From Nitrospirota bacterium (GTDB taxonomy: Bacteria > Nitrospirota > Nitrospiria > Nitrospirales > UBA8639), in contig QJYE01000523.1 of assembly GCA_003235785.1 (NCBI GenBank), positions 1 to 5,787 on the forward strand: a stretch of DNA of 5,787 nucleotides, written 5' to 3'. Under the pieces are notes generated by a model. That model was not told the origin of the DNA. It saw nothing but the letters and a program-made list of their open reading frames with translations, and searched no databases. Of this stretch, positions 1 to 5,662 are shown one piece after another. Both the position numbers and the translations under genes were made by a program. Numbering within the stretch: the stretch's first letter is position 1; each line of letters opens with the position of its first letter.

Positions 1-1274
1 TCCGTTTCAGGTGGCACGGATTGATACCCATGTACCACGCGAACATGAGCCCCCATCTCCACCAATTGTTCAGGAAGAATCTCCCTGGCGATTTTAGCAC
101 GAGGAATCAAAATTCTTTGGCCTTTCATACCCAATGCCCTGAGAGCCACTAAAATACCTTCCGCCTGAAACTCCTTGGGCACAAGGTCGGCAACTAATCC
201 CCACCGGCTCGCTTCTTCTTTTGTCTGAGGGCCAATACAACAGACTCTGGCATTTGCCAGGCTTCGCGCATCTTTTTGATGAAACCACAAACGTCCCATG
301 AAAGCCTGCACACCGTTCACACTCGTGAAGATCACCCAATCATAAGTGCAAAGCTCACGAATCGCCTCATCCACCTGCGCCCAGCTTTCTGGAGGACGAA
401 TTTCTATGGTAGGACATTCAATGGGCTCAGCCCCTAGTTCAGCCAGCAAATTGGACAACGCAGGAGCCTGCGCACGAGGACGTGTCACCAACACCCCTTT
501 CCCAAACAACGGCCGAGTTTCATACCAATTTAATCGATCTCGCAAGCGAACTACCTCACCCACCACAATAACCGTTGGCGGGCTGAAGTCGGCTTGGGTC
601 ACTTTCTCCACAATATCCTCCAACGTTCCAACCACAGTTCGTTGGCGCGCATACGTTCCCCATCGAATCACGGCAACCGGTGTCGACAACGGCTTACCTT
701 CCTGAATCAGCCGGTCAACAATTTGTGGGAGATTCTTTGTCCCCATGAGAAAGACGAGCGTCCCTTCGGCAGAAGCCAAACGCGGCCACTCCATTGAGCT
801 TGAGGGTTTCGTTGGGTCTTCATGCCCTGTCACAAACGCAACGGTCGACGCCAAGGTCCGATGCGTCACAGGAATCCCCGCATACGCCGGCACCGCCACA
901 GCGGCAGTGACACCAGGTATCACGGTAAAGGGAATACCTGCTTCCGCCATCACTTCGGCCTCTTCCCCGCCACGACCAAACACAAAGGGATCGCCCCCCT
1001 TCAAGCGCACAACACGCTTTCCTTCCTGCGCCTTACTCAGCAATAAAGCGTTAATATCTTCTTGCTCCCTGTACGATCCCCGACCTTTTCGACCAACATA
1101 AATGCGTTCAGCATGGGCAGGGGAATACTTCAATAATTCAGAATTCGCTAAATGGTCATACAGCACAACATCGGCCAGCTCCAAGCATTCTTTCCCACGT
1201 AGGGTCAGCAATTTGGCATCGCCCGGGCCGGCACCCACAAGATACACATGCCCACCTGTTTGGGAGTTTTTCAT
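1..1274 (-). CDS. cobA-hemD: Fused uroporphyrinogen-III C-methyltransferase / uroporphyrinogen-III synthase (CobA-HemD), 3' end outside the window
   Basis: The reading frame is open for 424 codons from ATG 1274 to the left edge without a stop. Residues 1 to about 250 are an SAM-dependent uroporphyrinogen-III methyltransferase (SUMT): VYLVGAGPGD at 10-19, RLKGGDPFVFGRGGEE at 90-105 and PGVTAAVAVPAYAGIPVTHR at 120-139 are the family signatures. Residues from about 258 are uroporphyrinogen-III synthase: VLVTRPRAQAPALSNLL (261-277), the IFTSVNGV stretch near 315-322, CCIGPQT (345-351) and ILIPRAKIAREILPEQL (388-404). HemD closes and inverts ring D of hydroxymethylbilane; CobA then adds two methyl groups on the way to precorrin-2, siroheme and cobalamin. 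Both are cytosolic. About 80-90 C-terminal residues of the HemD domain should lie beyond base 1. The start is 4 bases after the hemC stop, with a weak GGGGCGG ribosome-binding stretch at 1284-1290 inside the hemC end. This places it last of the four visible operon genes. Both domain calls are secure. Confidence 0.95.
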   Translation of the reverse strand, partial: MKNSQTGGHVYLVGAGPGDAKLLTLRGKECLELADVVLYDHLANSELLKYSPAHAERIYVGRKGRGSYREQEDINALLLSKAQEGKRVVRLKGGDPFVFGRGGEEAEVMAEAGIPFTVIPGVTAAVAVPAYAGIPVTHRTLASTVAFVTGHEDPTKPSSSMEWPRLASAEGTLVFLMGTKNLPQIVDRLIQEGKPLSTPVAVIRWGTYARQRTVVGTLEDIVEKVTQADFSPPTVIVVGEVVRLRDRLNWYETRPLFGKGVLVTRPRAQAPALSNLLAELGAEPIECPTIEIRPPESWAQVDEAIRELCTYDWVIFTSVNGVQAFMGRLWFHQKDARSLANARVCCIGPQTKEEASRWGLVADLVPKEFQAEGILVALRALGMKGQRILIPRAKIAREILPEQLVEMGAHVRVVHGYQSVPPET

Positions 1275-1278
1275 TCGC

Positions 1279-2226
1279 TTAGACCGCCCCATAGATTTCT
1301 TGCAGAATCGGTTGGGCGCCGCGTGCCAACAATTCTTCAGCCACCGTCGTCCCAATGGACATTGGTTCGGTCATCGACCCGGTCAAGGAATACCGGACAT
1401 ATCGCTTGCCATCAAGACTTGCCACTAATCCATCTAAGGTGAGGTCATCGCCGTGAAGAACGGCATGCCCGGCTATCGGCACCTGACACCCTCCTTCCAA
1501 ACGCCTTAAAAGGGCCCGCTCCGCCGTCACCGCCACTCGCGTAGAATTATGCTCTAACTGAGAAACCAGATCGATGACAAAAGCATCATCCTCACGCCCC
1601 TCAATCCCCAGGGCCCCCTGTCCAATGGCCGGAAGACTGATATCGACAGGAAGACATTCTGTAATATGTTCATCCCAACCCAATCGCTTGAGCCCTGAAG
1701 CCGCGAGCACAATGGCATCGAAGTGTTTCTCTTGAAGCTTACGAAGTCGTGTATCAACATTGCCTCGCAGCATCTCAATCTGCAGATCCGGGCGAACATG
1801 TAAGAGCTGAGACTGCCGACGTAAGCTGCTCGTGCCCACTCGCCCGCCCAATCCCAAAGCTTCAAGCTTGTTTCCATTCCACGCCAGCCACGCATCCCTG
1901 GCGTCTTCACGCTCAGGAACACAAATAATTTGCAAGCCGCTAGGCAATACCGCAGGCACATCCTTCATACTATGCACAGCGAGATCAATCTCTTTTTGCA
2001 AAAGCGCTTCTTCAATTTCTTTGACAAACAGGCCTTTACCACCGACTTTGGCCAGCGGGACGTCCTGAATCTTATCTCCACTCGTTTGAATCCTCTTGAG
2101 AACCACAGAAAGATCAGGAGCCATTTGCTTAAGCTGTGCTTGCACCCATTCTGCTTGCCAAAGGGCCAGTTGGCTCCCCCGGGTTCCAATGACAATCGTT
2201 GAACGTGATTGAGTCACCCTACTCAT
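1279..2226 (-). CDS. hemC: Hydroxymethylbilane synthase (porphobilinogen deaminase)
   Basis: This 315-residue protein, of normal family length, condenses four porphobilinogens into hydroxymethylbilane in the cytosol. The N-terminal IGTRGSQLALWQAEWV (13-28) and PLAKVGGKGLFVKEIE (57-72) are HemC signatures. Catalytic Asp is D89 in HSMKDVP (85-91), matching E. coli D84. The arginines that bind the growing chain lie in GTSSLRRQ (131-138) and LRGNVDTRL (153-161). The dipyrromethane cofactor cysteine is C247 in LEGGCQVPIAGHA. No key residue is missing. The ATG at 2226 overlaps the hemA stop as ATGA (2223-2226). A GAGG sits only one base before the ATG, so re-initiation by ribosomes finishing hemA is likely. 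Its product is the substrate of the HemD domain encoded immediately downstream. Confidence 0.97.
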   Translation of the reverse strand: MSRVTQSRSTIVIGTRGSQLALWQAEWVQAQLKQMAPDLSVVLKRIQTSGDKIQDVPLAKVGGKGLFVKEIEEALLQKEIDLAVHSMKDVPAVLPSGLQIICVPEREDARDAWLAWNGNKLEALGLGGRVGTSSLRRQSQLLHVRPDLQIEMLRGNVDTRLRKLQEKHFDAIVLAASGLKRLGWDEHITECLPVDISLPAIGQGALGIEGREDDAFVIDLVSQLEHNSTRVAVTAERALLRRLEGGCQVPIAGHAVLHGDDLTLDGLVASLDGKRYVRYSLTGSMTEPMSIGTTVAEELLARGAQPILQEIYGAV

Positions 2227-3581
2227 ACCTCATCTTTCTGAGACACAGACTCCTCCGAGACCTCGAAATCAATTGCATCCTCCACCGTCTCAGACTTTAG
2301 CAAGTGGATTTCACGTTCTTGAAGCTCGAAAAAACGTCGTGCCGCTTCAATGAAGGCAAACCCATTTTGCGACTGGGCTTCTGCTTTCAACGTCACCAGC
2401 GGACCATGAAGTAACTTATTCACAATCCCGGACGCCAATCCTTCTATGGCCATACGATCTTTATCAGAAAGTTCCCCTAACCGATGAAAGACTTTGTCCA
2501 ATTCGGTCTTTTTAATATTTTCGGCTTTATTCCTTAGGGCGACTATCGTCGGTGTGGCTTCCAACCCACGAACCCAGGCGACCATACAGCTCACTTCATT
2601 CTTCACCAATTTTTCGGCCGTTTTTGCTTCCTTCAACCGCTCTTCTTGATTCTGGCCTACGTGGGCATTGAGATCGTCAATGTCAAAGACAAAGGCGTTG
2701 TCGACATCCTTGACCGTGGGATCAATATTACGGGGGACAGTAATATCAATCAAAAAAATGGGGCGGTTCATCCGTTGATGAACAGCCGCCTGAATATCTT
2801 CTTTAGAAATCACAAAGTGAGGAGCCCCGGTTGCACAAATAACAATATCAGCCTTTGCCAAGGTATGACGGAGTTGATCATAGGGAACCGCACGCCCTTG
2901 AAAACGCTCAGCAAGCGTTAAGGCACGATGTTGATTACGTGTGGTAATTAACACCTCTTTCACCCCATGGTTCACTAAATGTTGAGCCGCCAATTTTCCC
3001 ATTTCTCCGGCTCCAACTAACAACACCACCCGTTCCTTAAGGTTAGAAAATACTTTTTTGGCCAATTCGACCGCCGCGTAACTGACAGAGACGGCATATT
3101 CTCCAATTCGAGTATTGGTACGGACATTTTTCCCGACTGAAATAGCTTTTTTGACTACTTTATTAAGAATGACTCCCGAAGAACGGTGGGTTAACGCTAA
3201 CTCATAGGCTTCTTTAACCTGCCCAAGAATTTGTGGCTCACCCACGACCATGGAATCCAGGCTGGCCGACACTCTAAAAAGATGGGCAATGGCTTCTTCA
3301 TCACTATAGCGGTACAAGTGCGGCAGCAAATCTTCCGAGGAGAGAGAGAAGTGTGTGGCCACGAGAAAATCTTCGAGTTCTCGAAACCCCCATTCGCTCT
3401 TCTCGACCACAGCATACACTTCAACACGGTTACACGTCCCCAGATACATGGCTTCCTGAATACCGGGATAGGCCCGGAGCCGGGCCAAGGCTTCCCCCAT
3501 TCGGCTATCAGGGATAGCCAATAATTCTCGAAGCTCCACCGGGGCTGTCCGGTGATTGAGTCCTAACACAATGATATTCAT
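2223..3581 (-). CDS. hemA: Glutamyl-tRNA reductase
   Basis: This 452-residue enzyme performs the first committed step of C5-pathway tetrapyrrole synthesis: NADPH-dependent reduction of Glu-tRNA(Glu) to glutamate-1-semialdehyde. The catalytic domain starts with VLGLNHRTAPVELREL (5-20) and contains the thioester-forming C50 in GTCNRVEVY (48-56). ASLDSMVVGEPQILGQVKEA (106-125) is the most conserved family block. The NADPH-binding domain has LLVGAGEMGKLAAQHL (187-202) and DITVPRNIDP (279-288). Residues from about 315 to 420 form the C-terminal dimerisation helices, followed by an acidic tail. The frame stays open upstream to 3746, but homology begins exactly at MNIIVLGLNHR, so the start is placed at 3581. 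That ATG overlaps the upstream gene's stop as ATGA (3578-3581). The preceding bases (GCCCCCTT) contain no Shine-Dalgarno sequence, pointing to coupled translation. Confidence 0.97.
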   Translation of the reverse strand: MNIIVLGLNHRTAPVELRELLAIPDSRMGEALARLRAYPGIQEAMYLGTCNRVEVYAVVEKSEWGFRELEDFLVATHFSLSSEDLLPHLYRYSDEEAIAHLFRVSASLDSMVVGEPQILGQVKEAYELALTHRSSGVILNKVVKKAISVGKNVRTNTRIGEYAVSVSYAAVELAKKVFSNLKERVVLLVGAGEMGKLAAQHLVNHGVKEVLITTRNQHRALTLAERFQGRAVPYDQLRHTLAKADIVICATGAPHFVISKEDIQAAVHQRMNRPIFLIDITVPRNIDPTVKDVDNAFVFDIDDLNAHVGQNQEERLKEAKTAEKLVKNEVSCMVAWVRGLEATPTIVALRNKAENIKKTELDKVFHRLGELSDKDRMAIEGLASGIVNKLLHGPLVTLKAEAQSQNGFAFIEAARRFFELQEREIHLLKSETVEDAIDFEVSEESVSQKDEV

Positions 3582-4387
3582 AAGGGGGCAATCGTCTGAG
3601 GGCTTTTCAATAGAATGCCAATAAAGGTCAGGATCACTCCGGCAAACCCCACGATCGTCAGATAAGCTGCCCGCTTGGCACGCCAACCCACGGTCACTCG
3701 TCCCATGAGCACAACAAAATAAAACACCCACGTAATCAGCGCCCACACCTGCTCAGGATTCCAGCTCAGATACGTCCCAAGGGTTAACTGCGCGGACACT
3801 GCCCCGGTTAGAATCCCCAACGTCAAGAGAGGAAAACCAAAGAGGATGGATCGTTGATTGAGAACATCCAAAAAATCCAACGGCGGGAGTTTAAAATTTA
3901 AGACATTAAATTGCTTGGATTTCAACAAATGTTCCTGCATGAGATACATTAAACCAGCAACAAAGGCGACCGCGAATCCTATCGTCCCTAAGATGCTCAG
4001 GGTCACATGTACCCACACCGTTTGAAGAACCGGAGCAATGACATCGGACTCTGCAGGGGCCAGCGTGGCCGACACCAACGAGAGAAAGGCCAGCGGCAAA
4101 ATAAATGTCCCTAAGACCTGCAGTCCCCGCTTCATTGCCACAACTAAAAAAACCAGAACTAAGCCCCAGGCAAAAAATGACATCGCATCCCGAAAAGTCA
4201 TGATCGGGAGGTGTCCTGTAGAGACAATGGCCATTCCCAGAGCGGCGGTGTGAACCAGAAAACCTGCACCAGCGACAAAAACCGACACTCGTGACAGAGC
4301 TTCAGAGCGATAGAGGAGAAATGCCAGAAAAAGCACCGTCCCTCCAAAATATAGGCCCATTGTCAGAAAGGACAATGTTTCAGGCAT
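3578..4387 (-). CDS. CcsA/HemX-family integral membrane protein, first gene of the heme operon
   Basis: This 269-residue, very hydrophobic protein has about eight predicted membrane segments (near 6-26, 33-54, 69-86, 90-108, 122-150, 179-203, 212-231, 240-260). Family marks are FLVHTAAL (43-50), GHLPIMTFRDAMSFFAWGL (58-76), VWVHVTL (124-130), and GTYLSWNPEQVWALITW (204-220), which matches the tryptophan-rich WWD region of CcsA (WDPKETWALITW). In CcsA this region handles heme for cytochrome c assembly. Here the WWD Asp is Asn (N210), and the two histidines expected after it are absent: the segment after WALITW reads VFYFVVLMGR, and the C-terminus ends KSPQTIAPL with no HSY motif. H46, H59, H127 and H153 remain. 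Together with its position directly ahead of hemA, this favours a HemX-like protein (in Bacillus subtilis HemX influences HemA level) over a working cytochrome c synthase. Family assignment is firm; the exact role is inference. A good ribosome-binding site precedes the ATG. Confidence 0.85.
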   Translation of the reverse strand: MPETLSFLTMGLYFGGTVLFLAFLLYRSEALSRVSVFVAGAGFLVHTAALGMAIVSTGHLPIMTFRDAMSFFAWGLVLVFLVVAMKRGLQVLGTFILPLAFLSLVSATLAPAESDVIAPVLQTVWVHVTLSILGTIGFAVAFVAGLMYLMQEHLLKSKQFNVLNFKLPPLDFLDVLNQRSILFGFPLLTLGILTGAVSAQLTLGTYLSWNPEQVWALITWVFYFVVLMGRVTVGWRAKRAAYLTIVGFAGVILTFIGILLKSPQTIAPL

Positions 4388-4392
4388 ACAAA

Positions 4393-4400
4393 TCCCCCTT
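4393..4400 (-). promoter_or_regulatory. Ribosome-binding site of the hemX/ccsA-like gene
   Basis: On the minus strand AAGGGGGA ends 5 bases before the ATG at 4387. It is the only strong purine-rich Shine-Dalgarno sequence in the operon: hemA has none, hemC has only a GAGG too close to the start, and cobA-hemD has a weak GGGGCGG. Ribosome entry for the upstream half of the operon therefore probably occurs mainly here. Confidence 0.75.
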
Positions 4401-4429
4401 ACCCATGCAGGTAAAAATACCCAGAATCG

Positions 4430-4458
4430 AGTATAAGTCTGCTTCCATATGAGGTCAA
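4430..4458 (-). promoter_or_regulatory. Sigma70-type promoter of the hemX-hemA-hemC-cobA/hemD operon
   Basis: On the minus strand TTGACC (4458-4453) and TATACT (4435-4430) are separated by exactly 17 bases. Each hexamer matches the sigma70 consensus at five of six positions. Transcription would start near 4422-4424, giving a leader of about 35 bases before the ATG at 4387. AT-rich DNA lies upstream of the -35 box. No known repressor or activator site is recognisable. The position and quality make this the clear operon promoter, though it has only been read by eye. Confidence 0.8.
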
Positions 4459-4512
4459 GAAAATCAATGCGTGTCTACATTAATTAAAGAAAGATAGGGA
4501 TTACGCTTTTTC

Positions 4513-4541
4513 TAGACAATCTCAAGCTCACTCAGTACTAT
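4513..4541 (+). promoter_or_regulatory. Sigma70-type promoter of rsmI
   Basis: TAGACA (4513-4518) and TACTAT (4536-4541) are separated by 17 bases, with five and four matches to the consensus hexamers. Predicted transcription start is near 4548, giving a leader of about 43 bases to the ATG at 4591. The -35 box faces away from the heme operon -35 box at 4458, leaving about 54 bp between the two divergent promoters. The in-frame ATG at 4540 falls inside the -10 box and so would not be transcribed from this promoter. Confidence 0.6.
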
Positions 4542-4590
4542 GCCAGCGTCTCACCATGCCTTAGCTCATCTTATTTTTTTCATTCATCCT

Positions 4591-5328
4591 ATGAGCGGAA
4601 CACTCTATATCGTCAGCACTCCCATTGGAAACCTGGAAGATATGACATTCCGGGCAATACGAATACTCCAAGAGGTAGCTGTCATTGCCGCAGAAGACAC
4701 TCGCCGAACACAAAAGCTCTGCACCTACTACCAAATCAAAACACCCCTCACGAGTTACCACGACTTCAATAAGGAAGAGAAATCTGAAATTCTGTTACAT
4801 CGACTACGAGAAGGCCATCATGTCGCCTTGGTGTGCGATGCCGGCACACCCCTTATTTCCGATCCTGGATATTACCTGGTGAATCGAGCCGTGGAGGCCG
4901 GTATTACCCTGGTTCCCATACCTGGACCTTCATCGATTTTAACGGCTTTGTGCGTATCAGGCCTTGCGACGGACCGATTTATCTATGAAGGGTTCGTTCC
5001 CAGAAAACCAGGCGCACGAGAAAAGTTTTTTGAGAAGCTGCAACATGAGACCGGGACCATTATTGTCTTTGAAACACAGCATCGAATCGTGAAGACCTTA
5101 CGGGCCGTTCACAAGATTATGGGAAATCGGCAGATTGTGCTCACCAGGGAACTCACAAAACTGAATGAAGAAATTTTGCGCGGAAACACCGAAGAAATTT
5201 GTCAAACTCTAGAAGGAAAAGCCATAAAAGGAGAAATTACCCTGTTGATTCAGGGCCACCCTCAAAGAAAAAGAAAAGAGGCCTCTTTTGTCGACTCACT
5301 TTCCCTTACGAATCTTCCTTTTGAATAA
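4591..5328 (+). CDS. rsmI: 16S rRNA (cytidine1402-2'-O)-methyltransferase
   Basis: This 245-residue SAM-dependent enzyme methylates the ribose of C1402 in 16S rRNA, at the ribosomal P site. It belongs to the tetrapyrrole-methylase fold family, the same fold as CobA in the neighbouring operon. Signatures are LYIVSTPIGNLEDMTFRAI (5-23), AAEDTRRTQKL (33-43), SYHDFNKEE (55-63), CDAGTPLISDPG (82-93), PIPGPSSILTAL (109-120), FIYEGFVPRK (130-139) and RELTKLNEEILRG (186-198). E. coli RsmI has 286 residues, so about 40 C-terminal residues are absent here; the core ends normally with GEITLLIQG (214-222) and a short basic tail. ATG 4591 is chosen over 4540 because homology starts at MSGTLYIVSTPIGN and 4540 lies in the promoter. 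No Shine-Dalgarno sequence precedes 4591; the leader is U- and C-rich. Its 3' end overlaps the convergent tusA-like gene by 23 bases. Confidence 0.93.
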   Translation: MSGTLYIVSTPIGNLEDMTFRAIRILQEVAVIAAEDTRRTQKLCTYYQIKTPLTSYHDFNKEEKSEILLHRLREGHHVALVCDAGTPLISDPGYYLVNRAVEAGITLVPIPGPSSILTALCVSGLATDRFIYEGFVPRKPGAREKFFEKLQHETGTIIVFETQHRIVKTLRAVHKIMGNRQIVLTRELTKLNEEILRGNTEEICQTLEGKAIKGEITLLIQGHPQRKRKEASFVDSLSLTNLPFE

Positions 5329-5530
5329 CGATTCGATAGTAGGAGTCCACTTTATCCTGAGCCAGCACATGATGTCCTTCATTCATAATACTTTTTGGGA
5401 CGTTGCGTATTGGCTCACCATCATCTAACAACACAGCCAATCGTGATCCTATTTCCAAAGTATCTAACTTGAGCTTAGTTTTGACAAAATTATAGGGGCA
5501 GATCACCCCACGTAAATCCAGCTCTTCCAT
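5306..5530 (-). CDS. TusA-family sulfur-carrier protein (CPYN variant)
   Basis: This 74-residue protein has the start of the TusA/SirA fold, ELDLRGVICPYNFVKTKL (3-20). C11 is the expected persulfide-carrying cysteine and K17 the conserved lysine of the CPxPxxxxK-type motif, but the second proline is Asn (N14). GSRLAVLLDDGEPIRNVPKS (28-47) gives the following strand and helix region. TusA-family proteins pass sulfane sulfur from cysteine desulfurases to tRNA thiolation, molybdenum cofactor or sulfur-oxidation partners; which applies here cannot be read from the sequence, as no partner gene is adjacent. A TAGGAA ribosome-binding site (5538-5543) lies 7-8 bases before the ATG at 5530. No convincing promoter was seen in 5531-5597. 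Its 3' end overlaps the end of rsmI on the other strand. Family call is firm; the symbol tusA is withheld because paralogues differ in function. Confidence 0.85.
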   Translation of the reverse strand: MEELDLRGVICPYNFVKTKLKLDTLEIGSRLAVLLDDGEPIRNVPKSIMNEGHHVLAQDKVDSYYRIVIQKEDS

Positions 5531-5597
5531 ATCAATGTTCCTACACGAACACTCCGCCTAGTACTAAAATTTTTCAAAACTTAACATCGCCCATAAC

Positions 5598-5636
5598 AAA
5601 AGAGCGTGCCGGCTAATTAACCGGCACGCTCTTTTT
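5598..5636. terminator. Bidirectional rho-independent terminator
   Basis: A perfect 15-bp inverted repeat (5598-5612 with 5621-5635), GC-rich at its core (GAGCGTGCCGG), closes an 8-base loop CTAATTAA. The plus strand continues the stem into TTTTT (5632-5636), and the minus strand into TTTT (5601-5598). In the minus direction it sits 27 bases after the stop of the right-edge gene. In the plus direction it would also stop any rsmI transcript running past 5328 through the antisense of the tusA-like gene. Confidence 0.9.
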
Positions 5637-5662
5637 GAAACGTATTACTTAATCGAAAGGAT

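Noticed and set aside
346..1101. Plus-strand open frames opposite cobA-hemD (346-705, 745-1101)
   Set aside because: They are antisense to a gene with clear CobA and HemD motifs, have low-complexity Ser/Thr/Pro/Arg-rich translations and show no recognisable domain.
1554..1961. Minus-strand open frame of 135 codons inside hemC
   Set aside because: It is an out-of-frame shadow of hemC, whose catalytic motifs lie in the other frame.
2646..2921. Plus-strand open frame of 91 codons opposite hemA
   Set aside because: It is antisense to the highly conserved NADPH-binding region of hemA, with no ribosome-binding site or family resemblance noted.
3582..3746. Upstream extension of the hemA frame by 55 codons, to an ATG at 3746
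   Set aside because: The extension lies wholly inside the membrane protein gene in another frame, its peptide resembles nothing in glutamyl-tRNA reductases, and homology begins exactly at the ATG at 3581.
4540..4590. Longer rsmI start at ATG 4540
   Set aside because: It overlaps the -10 box of the predicted promoter, has no ribosome-binding site, and adds 17 residues not seen at the N-terminus of RsmI proteins.
5531..5597. Promoter for the tusA-like gene
   Set aside because: TTGAAA and TACTAG-like hexamers occur, but none pair at 16-18 bp with an acceptable partner. The region holds the ribosome-binding site and AT-rich DNA, and nothing else I can support.
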